Shown here in pieces: positions 8,914 through 16,303 of a stretch of DNA of 53,096 nt. The notes below the pieces were generated by a model. It searched no databases. It was given only the letters and a program-made list of their open reading frames with translations, and was not told the DNA's origin. A program made the translations under genes and the position numbers. Origin of the DNA: Actinomycetota bacterium (GTDB taxonomy: Bacteria; Actinomycetota; Acidimicrobiia; Acidimicrobiales; Ilumatobacteraceae); assembly GCA_007279905.1 (NCBI GenBank), contig QYPH01000001.1, positions 1-53,096 of the forward strand. Direction: 5' to 3'. Position 1 is the first letter of the stretch; each line of letters opens with the position of its first letter.

Positions 8914-9015
8914 ATGGCTAACAAAGAACAAAAGAGCAACTCAAACAACAAAAAAGAAGCAAAGTTGTCGTTGAAGGAAAAGCGTTTGAAGAAGGCTGAA
9001 AAAAAGAAGTCCTAA
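8914..9015 (+). CDS. 33-residue lysine-rich small protein
   Basis: A short reading frame of 33 residues, 12 of them lysine, with Asn/Ser in the first third and an amphipathic-looking LSLKEKRLKKAEKKKS end. The ATG is preceded by GAAAGAGGA at good Shine-Dalgarno distance, which supports translation. It could bind nucleic acid or ribosomes because of its charge, but no family is recognised. It follows the SDR gene by 55 nt and ends 14 nt before the stop of the convergent SDR gene. It lies in frame with a longer open stretch, but only the part after the ribosome binding site looks coding. Confidence 0.6.
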   Translation: MANKEQKSNSNNKKEAKLSLKEKRLKKAEKKKS

Positions 9016-9029
9016 TTTTTCAACGTTGC

Positions 9030-9791
9030 CTAGCCCTGCAGGCGTGCAGCGAGCATGGCCGCAATTTCTGGAGGCATGAAATTGTTTTCGGTAGTTGTGT
9101 CTGCTTCGACAAGTTCAACTAATCGATTACATACATCAATGGGGTCGAGTTGTCCTGTTGTGACCATCGAACCAACAATGCGCATGAGTTCGGCTGCTGG
9201 TGCATTGACAGCCTTGTCATCAAACCACTCCCACATCGAGTTTGCCATGCGGTCATTGAACCCAGTGTTGTATGGGCCAGGGTTAATCAAGGTCACGTCA
9301 ATACCTTGGCCGGCTATCTCTGCGCGCAACGCCTTACCCATTGCCTCGAGAGCGTGCTTGGTCATTGAGTATGGACCAAATGATGGCCCGGACATGACGC
9401 CGGCAACCGAAGACATGATGATGATGCGACCACTGCCGCGCGCAACCATCTGAGGCAACACTGCCTGAGTAATAGCGAGTGTGCCAAATACATTGACTTC
9501 AAAAAGATGGCGCACGCGGTCGATTGGAACATCGGCAATTGGGCCAGTTTGACCTGCGCCCGCATTATTGATGAGTACATCGATCTTGAAGTTTTCTATC
9601 TGGGCAATATCGGTGGCATTGGTGATGTCTAATTTGATGACCTCAATGTGAGGCGCTTCCGTGCGCAGTGCGCTCGCTTGATCTTGGGTCTCGGTTGCTG
9701 CAATCACCTGATGACCCTTTGCCCCAAGAGCCAATGCTGTGCCTTTACCAAAACCTGATCCTGCACCAGTGATAAGTACTGACTTGCTCAT
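9030..9791 (-). CDS. SDR-family oxidoreductase
   Basis: A 253-residue SDR protein with TGAGSGFGKG (residues 8-17), DVLINNAGAGQTG, the catalytic-Ser region IIMSSVAGVMSG and YSMTKHALEAMG. The conserved start MSKSVLITGAG corresponds to the ATG at 9791, with AAGGA about 10 nt upstream; longer in-frame starts add non-conserved sequence. The overall pattern resembles SDRs often annotated as retinol or 17-beta-hydroxysteroid dehydrogenase-like, but the substrate is unknown. It is divergent from the UGA-containing redoxin gene, 57 nt away. Confidence 0.88.
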   Translation of the reverse strand: MSKSVLITGAGSGFGKGTALALGAKGHQVIAATETQDQASALRTEAPHIEVIKLDITNATDIAQIENFKIDVLINNAGAGQTGPIADVPIDRVRHLFEVNVFGTLAITQAVLPQMVARGSGRIIIMSSVAGVMSGPSFGPYSMTKHALEAMGKALRAEIAGQGIDVTLINPGPYNTGFNDRMANSMWEWFDDKAVNAPAAELMRIVGSMVTTGQLDPIDVCNRLVELVEADTTTENNFMPPEIAAMLAARLQG

Positions 9792-9834
9792 GGGATATTT
9801 TTCCTTGTGATCGGGTAGCGAATAAGGCTTGGGA

Positions 9835-9840
9835 TACTGT
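9835..9840 (+). promoter_or_regulatory. Candidate -10 box (TACTGT) for the redoxin selenoprotein gene
   Basis: TACTGT lies 8 nt before the ATG at 9849, inside the 57-nt divergent spacer. There is no Shine-Dalgarno sequence. Confidence 0.3.
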
Positions 9841-9848
9841 TGCCAACT

Positions 9849-10895
9849 ATGACACGACTTACGGTAATAGATGAAACCGGTTTGCATTCATTTGATGATG
9901 TGGGCTTTGGCGAGCTGGGCGTAAGTGCCGACGACTTTGCTCGCGCCACAGGATGGTTGCTGAGACCCGAAGGTTTGTGCAAGGGCGACGTGTGTGTGCC
10001 TGTGCGCGATGCAGCCGCTATGAGTAATGGATCAGCAATCGATGTTGCCGAGTTTGCGCGCGTCACTGGACGCAACGTAGTTATTGATGCGTCGCGCAAT
10101 GTAGTGGCGATGGGAGAACAGGCTTCAAGCAGGGCGGCAGCAATGACAACTCTTGATGCACCCGATTTCACGTTGCCCGATATCAACGGCAAGATGGTTT
10201 CACTGAGCGATTTCGCCAACCGCAAGAAACTCATACTCGCCTGGTCGAGTTGGTGAGGCTGTCGCTACGAGCTGCCGGTCTGGCAGCAACTCGCCACTGA
10301 ATTTGCAGACACCGATTTTACAATCATTGCCGTTGCGCTCGATGCCGATGCGCAAGCGGTGAAAGAATGGGCAACAAAAGAGCCGTTGTCGTACCCAGTG
10401 TTGATCGACACGATGCACATCGTTGCCGACCTGTACGGAATTGTCAACGTGCCAGCGGCTTTATGGATAGACGAGAACGACAAAATTGTGCGACCAGCAG
10501 ACAGCACTCCTGCCAGCGATATGTGGAGATCGTTTAGTGGCGTTGACTCTGCAGTGCACCACGAGTTGTTGCGCAGATGGGTGCGTCACAACGAATTGAC
10601 TATGGATGCCGATGCGGTTCGCTCGTTTCAGGTGCTGCCAACAAGCGAAGTTCAACAAGCCAGGTTGCATCGGCGAATTGCGATTGCGCTTCGCGAGCGT
10701 GGCGATGAATCCGGTGCGTTAGAGCACATGGACAAAGCCGAGCAACTTGCACCCCACGACTGGACAATTAGGCGCGGCAACATGCCGCTTCGGGGTGTCG
10801 ACCCGTTTGGCGAAAAATTCATGGAGTTCGTTGGCGAGTGGAGTGCCGCTGGAAGCCCGGGTTTCAAGCTGGGGACAGGACGAGAAACGAAGTAA
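9849..10895 (+). CDS. Redoxin-domain protein with in-frame UGA, candidate selenoprotein
   Basis: One reading frame of 348 codons is interrupted only by TGA at 10254-10256 (residue 136). Residues 1-100 form an N-terminal domain I do not recognise. From APDFTLPDINGKMVSLSDF onward the protein is a thioredoxin-fold AhpC/TSA-redoxin domain. The TGA falls at LILAWSSW-[UGA]-GCRYELPVW, where relatives carry Cys in a CxC-type redox site. The frame continues with TDFTIIAVALDADA, a conserved cis-Pro-like region (YGIVNVPAALWI) and a helical, TPR-like C-terminus. Both halves are clearly one protein, so selenocysteine insertion is more likely than a simple stop. A SECIS-like hairpin follows at 10268-10293. 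A Cys-to-stop nonsense mutation is the main alternative. The C-terminus overlaps the convergent methyltransferase gene by 32 nt. No sel genes are in the window. Confidence 0.75.
10268..10293 (+). promoter_or_regulatory. SECIS-like hairpin downstream of the in-frame UGA
   Basis: CGAG-CTGCC-GGTCT-GGCAG-CAA-CTCG folds into a 5-bp upper stem (10272-10276 with 10282-10286) with a 5-nt loop GGTCT, extended by a 4-bp lower stem across a 3-nt bulge. The loop starts 21 nt after the UGA. Bacterial SECIS elements have a small loop with G among its first two bases, located roughly 16-37 nt after the UGA; the E. coli fdhF loop also contains GGUCU, as I recall it. A bulged U as in fdhF is not obvious, because the candidate U pairs with A. 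Confidence 0.65.
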
Positions 10896-11541
10896 CAAGT
10901 GCCAAGTCTCCAAAATGGGGACTGCCTTCGTCATACATCTGCACTTCGGTAAACGTTGGCTCACTAATAAGTTGGCTATCCGTTGCATTTTGCAATGCAG
11001 TCTCAAATCCGTTCGCGCCGAAGTGTTCTTTGTTGATGCCGACAACCATGCGACCACCAGTTCGAAGCGTGCTCATTACATTGAGCAGCGCATCTGGCCC
11101 CAAATGACCATGGGTAAATGTGCCAGCTGAAATTGCTACGTCGTATTTGGTATTGGCGAACGAAATTGGTTCGGTGAGATCGGCTTCGAAGAGTTGGCCA
11201 TATATGGGCGTGGCATTTGGTCGCATCTTGGTTGATGCAACGTGGAGCATCTCAGGCGAAATGTCTACACCGTCAATGATGCTCGCGGTAATCAACTCGC
11301 TGATGCAAGCTCCAACAATGCCTGTACCGCATCCAATATCGAGAACAGTCAGTGGACAAGATGTGTCAACTAGTGACGCACAGATTGTGGCAATGCTCTT
11401 TGGGTAGATGTATTTGTTGCGGTGTGCGAAGTCGGCATCGTATGTGGATGCCCAGTTGCGATACAAGACCCTGTTGTCGTCGGGGGTTTCAAGCGCGTAG
11501 GCATCATTCAGATTGATGGATGACTCGTTGTCGTCTTGCAT
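10864..11541 (-). CDS. SAM-dependent methyltransferase (class I)
   Basis: A 225-residue class I methyltransferase. Motif I is VLDIGCGTGIVGA (about residues 69-81), followed by the acidic DGVDISPEML segment of motif II and a later ISAGTFTHGHLGPDALLN region. The N-terminal YRNWASTYDADF resembles Methyltransf_11/25 proteins that act on small molecules. The acceptor is unknown. The ATG is at 11541. The 3-prime end overlaps the convergent redoxin gene by 32 nt. Confidence 0.85.
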   Translation of the reverse strand: MQDDNESSINLNDAYALETPDDNRVLYRNWASTYDADFAHRNKYIYPKSIATICASLVDTSCPLTVLDIGCGTGIVGACISELITASIIDGVDISPEMLHVASTKMRPNATPIYGQLFEADLTEPISFANTKYDVAISAGTFTHGHLGPDALLNVMSTLRTGGRMVVGINKEHFGANGFETALQNATDSQLISEPTFTEVQMYDEGSPHFGDLALVTSFLVLSPA

Positions 11542-11635
11542 GGTTCGGCCCTCTATAACCTAATGTGCTTTCGGTAGGCCAAGAGTAGGTCGGGTAATAT
11601 TGCTGCTTGAGTAATAATCGCTTCGGGGGTAGTAA

Positions 11636-13171
11636 GTGAAAGTTCCGTTAACTGTTGTAGATCATCTACGTAGGGCAGAGCAGGTGTATGGGCACCGAAT
11701 CGCGTTTGTCGACGAGCCAGATCAGCCTGCAGAGTCATGGGGAACCAAGACATATGCGCAGATGGCCGAACTTGCACGTGCGCAAGCCGCTGGCTTGGAC
11801 GCTCTTGGTGTACCACAAGGTGCTCGTGTGGCAATAGTGAGCCACAATAGTGCTCGCTTGCTGACGAGTTTTTTTGGTGTGAGCGCCTATGGTCGCGTGT
11901 TGGCGCCAATCAATTTTCGACTCGTTGCCGATGAAGTTGCCTACATCGTCGAGCATTGTGGCGCAGAAGTATTGCTCGTCGACCCCGAACTCGATGAAGC
12001 ACTTGCGGGTGTAACAGCGAAGCATCGCTTTGTGATTGGAGCCGAGTCGGACAAGGCGCTGTACAAATTTGATACTGAGCCTAGGTCGTGGACGCCGAAC
12101 GAAGATTTCACTGCAACTATCAATTACACAAGTGGCACGACTGCGCGCCCTAAGGGTGTGCAACTCACGCATCGCAACTTGTGGCTTAATGCTGCGACAT
12201 TTGGTTGGCACATGGGTGTAAACGACCGAGAGACGTATTTGCACACACTGCCGCAATTTCATTGCAATGGTTGGGGCATGGTGTATGCAATAACTGCAAT
12301 GGGTGGAAAACACATTGTGTTGCGCAAAGTAGACGGCCTAGAGATTTTGAAGCGAGTGGACGAGCACGAAGTTACATTGATGTGTGGGGCGCCTGCAGTC
12401 GCAAATGCAATATTGGATGCAGCGTCATTATGGAAGGGTGCAATACCAGGACGCGATGCAACGCGAATTGTTGTTGCAGGTGCTCCGCCGCCTGCACGAA
12501 CTATCGAACGCATAGAAACCGAATTGGGTTGGACGCTTAACCAGATTTATGGACTCACAGAAACAAGCCCAGTGTTGACAGTAAATAGTCCTTCCCCCGA
12601 AACCGATGCGTTGTCGGTTGCCGACCGCTCGGTTGCGCTGAGCCATGCAGGTGTGCCTGCTTTGGGAGTCGAAACCAAGACCGACGAGACAGGCGAGGTG
12701 CTTGTGCGCAGCAATGTGGTGATGGAGGGATATTGGGCGCAGCCCGAAGAGACCGCAAACGCGATAGTCGATGGTTGGTTTCGCACTGGTGACGGTGGAG
12801 TAATTGGCGATCGACACATTTTGGTGATTGCCGATCGCAAGAAGGATGTGATTATCTCTGGCGGAGAGAATGTGAGTTCAATCGAAGTCGAAGGGGCGCT
12901 CTTTTCCCATCCTGATGTCACCGAAGTTGCCGTAATTGGCGTGCCCGACGAGAAATGGGGAGAATTGGTGATGGCACTTGTTGTGAAGAAGCCCGAATCG
13001 ACATTGAGCGAAACCGACTTGATTGCCTATGCAAAAACAAAACTTGCAGGATATAAGTGCCCAAAGCGCATCGAGTTTCGAACGGAGTTGGCGCGCACTG
13101 CTACAGGCAAGTTACAAAAATTCAAATTGCGTGCCCCTTATTGGGAAGACTTCACTCGCCAAGTCAACTAA
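11636..13171 (+). CDS. AMP-dependent acyl-CoA synthetase/ligase
   Basis: A 511-residue ANL-superfamily adenylate-forming enzyme. It has the phosphate-binding loop YTSGTTARPKGVQLTHRN (about residues 163-180), the adenine-binding YGLTETSP, the GWFRTGDGGVI motif, the hinge RKKDVIISGGENVSSIEVE and the C-terminal catalytic lysine in TATGKLQK. All steps of acid plus ATP plus CoA to acyl-CoA are therefore supported; the carboxylic acid could be medium- or long-chain. The start is a GTG at 11636 preceded by CGGGGG. The PhyH gene follows 35 nt downstream, which suggests linked acyl-CoA metabolism. Confidence 0.9.
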   Translation: MKVPLTVVDHLRRAEQVYGHRIAFVDEPDQPAESWGTKTYAQMAELARAQAAGLDALGVPQGARVAIVSHNSARLLTSFFGVSAYGRVLAPINFRLVADEVAYIVEHCGAEVLLVDPELDEALAGVTAKHRFVIGAESDKALYKFDTEPRSWTPNEDFTATINYTSGTTARPKGVQLTHRNLWLNAATFGWHMGVNDRETYLHTLPQFHCNGWGMVYAITAMGGKHIVLRKVDGLEILKRVDEHEVTLMCGAPAVANAILDAASLWKGAIPGRDATRIVVAGAPPPARTIERIETELGWTLNQIYGLTETSPVLTVNSPSPETDALSVADRSVALSHAGVPALGVETKTDETGEVLVRSNVVMEGYWAQPEETANAIVDGWFRTGDGGVIGDRHILVIADRKKDVIISGGENVSSIEVEGALFSHPDVTEVAVIGVPDEKWGELVMALVVKKPESTLSETDLIAYAKTKLAGYKCPKRIEFRTELARTATGKLQKFKLRAPYWEDFTRQVN

Positions 13172-13206
13172 GACTGAGGTCGTGATGGAACTATGAGGTC
13201 TCACTA

Positions 13207-14070
13207 ATGGAAACATCTGCGATAGTTGATCAATTTCGTGAAGAGGGGTATGCGATTGTTCGCCAACTCTTTAACGGTGATGATGTTCTGCGGCTGCAGC
13301 GAGAGACTGCCGATCTGTATCAGGTAGGCATTCAACACCCCGTCACCTTTAAGCACGGCAATTTGGCATATGAGATTTTGCCGGAGAAGCATTTTGGTCA
13401 GCGCTACATGATTCAGGCTTATTGGTTTGCATGGGCCAACAAGTATTTTGACGAGTTTCGTAACGATCCTGCATTTTTGCAGTTGCTAGAGCCGCTGTTG
13501 GGATCAAGCATTAAACAGGTTGCTCAGCAGATTCATTGGAAACCGCCAGGTGCAAGGGTGACGGGTTATCGGTTTCATCAAGACTTGCGTTTTCGAGAGA
13601 GCAAAACGAGTTACGAAGACGTAGTGCGTGATTCGGTAACTGTGGGCATCGCCATCGACCGCGCAACAAAAGAAAATGGATGCTTGAAGATTGTGCCTCG
13701 CAGCCATACAAATGGTTACTTGGGTTTGTCGGACAACGGCGAAGGTTCGATCATGAAGGGGCTCACGCACGATGATGAGTTGGTTGCGGTGGGTCTCGAT
13801 CCCCGACAGATCGTGGACGTTGAACTTGAGCCTGGCGATGCCGTCGTTTGGGGACTACTCACCGTGCATGGGTCATTGCCAAACGAATCGATGCATGACC
13901 GAGCATTTGCTCTCTCGAGCTATGTGCGAGGCGAGACATCTCAGCGAGGCGAATGGGCATTTCGCGACGGAATGCGTGTGCCACTGGGTGACACACCGGT
14001 GCTGTGCAAGAACGAAAAGTTGTTTGACAATCTCGAGCCGTACTACGACTCAACCGAATGGTATCTGTGA
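13207..14070 (+). CDS. Phytanoyl-CoA dioxygenase (PhyH) family protein
   Basis: A 287-residue Fe(II)/2-oxoglutarate oxygenase of the PhyH family. The metal-binding facial triad is visible as HxD in FHQDLRFRES (about residue 122) and a distal His in VVWGLLTVHGSLPNES, followed by an Arg in the RAFALSSYV segment for 2-oxoglutarate. Substrates in the family include phytanoyl-CoA and small metabolites; none can be assigned. The preceding acyl-CoA ligase supports an acyl-CoA or lipid-related role. The stop overlaps the start of the DUF2142 gene. Confidence 0.87.
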   Translation: METSAIVDQFREEGYAIVRQLFNGDDVLRLQRETADLYQVGIQHPVTFKHGNLAYEILPEKHFGQRYMIQAYWFAWANKYFDEFRNDPAFLQLLEPLLGSSIKQVAQQIHWKPPGARVTGYRFHQDLRFRESKTSYEDVVRDSVTVGIAIDRATKENGCLKIVPRSHTNGYLGLSDNGEGSIMKGLTHDDELVAVGLDPRQIVDVELEPGDAVVWGLLTVHGSLPNESMHDRAFALSSYVRGETSQRGEWAFRDGMRVPLGDTPVLCKNEKLFDNLEPYYDSTEWYL

Positions 14071-15503
14071 AGCAACGCGGCATTTATTTTGGTGTTGCGA
14101 TTTTTGCGTTGACGGCAGTGTGGTCGCTCATGACACCGTTGTTCTCTGGGCCTGACGAGCCGGCCAACTACATCAAGTCTGCCGCTGTGATTCGAGGAGA
14201 ATGGGTCGGAAGCGAATTTCCGCCGTCTCTGCAAATGTCCTATTGGACAACGTATGTACATGTCAATCCACAGTTCGGCACACCGAATCTCATCCCTTGG
14301 CAATTCGCTTCATTTGGGGATCGGCCTGGCTACAACATTGCTATTGAAGACGCGCCTGCAAATGATGTTCCAACGTGGACGAATATGGGTAGGTACCCAG
14401 TTCTGCCATTTATCTTTTCGGGAATCGGAACCTTGCTTGGTCCAAATGACATGTCGGCCAGAGTTGCGCGACTCATGACCAGCGCCATTTGCGCTCTGCT
14501 CCTTGCGATGGCTGCCACCACAATGAAGAGGCGTCACATGTCCAGTGTCGGGGTCTTGATGGCAGTCGTTCCCGGAACACTATTTTTGGCCTCAAGTATG
14601 AATCCGAGTGCGATCGAGATTTGCGCTGCGATTGCACTTTGGACAGTTGCTCCAACAGTTTTGTCCGACATCGTGGAGAAGTGGTCGATGTTTGTCTTTA
14701 CTATTTCCGGGACTTTCTTAATATTGACTCGTCCACTCGGCCCAGCTCTCTACGCGTTGATACTGCTCCTGAGCTACATTGCTGCATCAGAACGACCTCA
14801 GTTACGACACTACGTGCTCAACCACTGGCGCGTGTTTTCCCTGCATTTAGTAGGCATCCTGTTTGCTGCATGGTGGTACCTGTCTATCTATAGTTTCGAA
14901 CTATCTACAAAGCTCACTGCCGAAATACCGAGTGTCTCACTGCGAAGTCAGATTGGGAGCGCATTGCACCACATTCCAGCACTGCTTGATCAGGCAGTTG
15001 GAAATTTTGGTTGGCTTGACTCGCCGATGCCACGTGGCGCGCTTATGGTTTTCGTTGTTGCATTTTTGGTTGTGATTGGACGAGGCTTGCTGTCGATGAC
15101 AATGCGAGAGAAGATGGCATCGTCAATTCTCGTTGTTGCAACGCTATTGCTTGTAGTTGCGCAGGATCTCAACTATTACTCGTTACTTCGCAATTTTGGA
15201 TCGCAGGGGAGACATATTGCACCGCTGCTTGTTGGATTGCCGATCCTTGCCTCAGCGGCATTTGTCTGGTCGCGCAAACGGGAATTCATTGCGGCGATGG
15301 TGTGGGGGTTAACAATGGTTTGGGCAGGTTTGGGCGCATTGCGGCGTTACACCGTCGGTATCAATGGAGATAACGCGCTGGACATGCTGAGGAATCGATC
15401 GTGGAATCCGGTGCTTGGATTTTGGCCAACTGTAACGATGCTGATGTTGTCAACAGTTGCCGTGGTGTGTCTCATTCCATACAACAGACCACCTGCCAAA
15501 TAA
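14058..15503 (+). CDS. DUF2142 multi-pass membrane protein
   Basis: A 481-residue protein with an N-terminal helix, a conserved early loop SGPDEPANYIKSAAVIRGEW that matches the DUF2142 signature, and about ten further hydrophobic segments. DUF2142 proteins resemble GT-C-type membrane glycosyltransferases in topology, but their biochemical role is not established. The ATG at 14058 overlaps the PhyH gene by 13 nt. The GTG at 14067 would give a 4-nt GTGA overlap and is equally plausible. It is followed 15 nt later by the DUF1295 gene. Confidence 0.8.
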   Translation: MVSVKQRGIYFGVAIFALTAVWSLMTPLFSGPDEPANYIKSAAVIRGEWVGSEFPPSLQMSYWTTYVHVNPQFGTPNLIPWQFASFGDRPGYNIAIEDAPANDVPTWTNMGRYPVLPFIFSGIGTLLGPNDMSARVARLMTSAICALLLAMAATTMKRRHMSSVGVLMAVVPGTLFLASSMNPSAIEICAAIALWTVAPTVLSDIVEKWSMFVFTISGTFLILTRPLGPALYALILLLSYIAASERPQLRHYVLNHWRVFSLHLVGILFAAWWYLSIYSFELSTKLTAEIPSVSLRSQIGSALHHIPALLDQAVGNFGWLDSPMPRGALMVFVVAFLVVIGRGLLSMTMREKMASSILVVATLLLVVAQDLNYYSLLRNFGSQGRHIAPLLVGLPILASAAFVWSRKREFIAAMVWGLTMVWAGLGALRRYTVGINGDNALDMLRNRSWNPVLGFWPTVTMLMLSTVAVVCLIPYNRPPAK

Positions 15504-15518
15504 CTACCATTTGCTGTT

Positions 15519-16301
15519 ATGAACTCAACACCAGTAGTGCTTGGTTTAAGTGCAATCTGCATCGTTGCGATGATGTTGCTTCTCTGGATCGCGAGCCTCA
15601 TCAAGAAAGACGCTTCCATTGTCGACATCTTTTGGGGACTTGGATTTGTGATGGTCGGTTGGGCGTCATGGCGATTGTCGGACGCCAACTCGCAACGGGG
15701 AACAGTGCTCGCAGTGCTCACCACACTGTGGGGTGTGCGCCTGGGCGCATACTTGTGGTGGCGCAATCACGGCAAGGGTGAGGACTTTCGCTATCAGGCA
15801 ATGAGGAAGCACTATGGATCGAAATTTGCGATCAAGAGTTTGGGCATTGTGTTTGGTGTGCAAGGTGCGCTGATGTGGATCGTTTCGCTGCCTGTACAAC
15901 TGGGGCAGATGACCAGCGATGCCAAGATCGGCGTCGTTGGATTTGTTGGCATCGTTGTGTGGGCTATTGGATTCTTGTTCGAATCAGTTGGCGACATTCA
16001 GTTGGCACGCTTTAAGGGCAATAGCGCCAATGCTGGAAAAGTCATGGACAAAGGACTGTGGAGATATACGCGTCATCCAAACTATTTTGGTGATGCCTGC
16101 GTGTGGTGGGGTATTGCAATCATCGCCAGCGAGTCGCGTATTGGACTATTTGGAATTGTGGGGGCGGTAGCGATGAACATGTTGCTATTGAAGTATTCGG
16201 GAGTTCCGATTTTAGAAAAATCAATCAACAAGCGCCGCCCTGGGTACGAGGAGTATCAGCGGCGTACGAGTTCGTTTATTCCGCGCATTCCTAAAAAATA
16301 G
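15519..16301 (+). CDS. DUF1295 (steroid 5-alpha-reductase-like) membrane protein
   Basis: A 260-residue membrane protein. The N-terminal half has hydrophobic helices with KKDASIVDIFWGLGF. The C-terminal half has the conserved RYTRHPNYFGDACVWWGIAI and SGVPILEKSINKRRPGYEEY typical of DUF1295 and related 5-alpha-reductase or isoprenylcysteine-methyltransferase-fold proteins. The fold suggests reduction of enone lipids or sterol-like substrates with NADPH, but function is unproven for this subgroup. It ends two nt before the stop of the convergent GGDEF-EAL gene. Confidence 0.87.
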   Translation: MNSTPVVLGLSAICIVAMMLLLWIASLIKKDASIVDIFWGLGFVMVGWASWRLSDANSQRGTVLAVLTTLWGVRLGAYLWWRNHGKGEDFRYQAMRKHYGSKFAIKSLGIVFGVQGALMWIVSLPVQLGQMTSDAKIGVVGFVGIVVWAIGFLFESVGDIQLARFKGNSANAGKVMDKGLWRYTRHPNYFGDACVWWGIAIIASESRIGLFGIVGAVAMNMLLLKYSGVPILEKSINKRRPGYEEYQRRTSSFIPRIPKK

Positions 16302-16303
16302 TC

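Noticed and set aside
9849-10256. Truncated 135-residue protein or frameshift at the TGA
   Set aside because: Both halves are in the same frame, so no frameshift is needed, and the upstream part alone would end at the first residue of the redox motif.
10359-10895. Separate gene starting at the GTG at 10359 downstream of the TGA
   Set aside because: It is in the same frame as the upstream redoxin half and begins in the middle of the thioredoxin fold, with no ribosome binding site. It is the second part of one gene.
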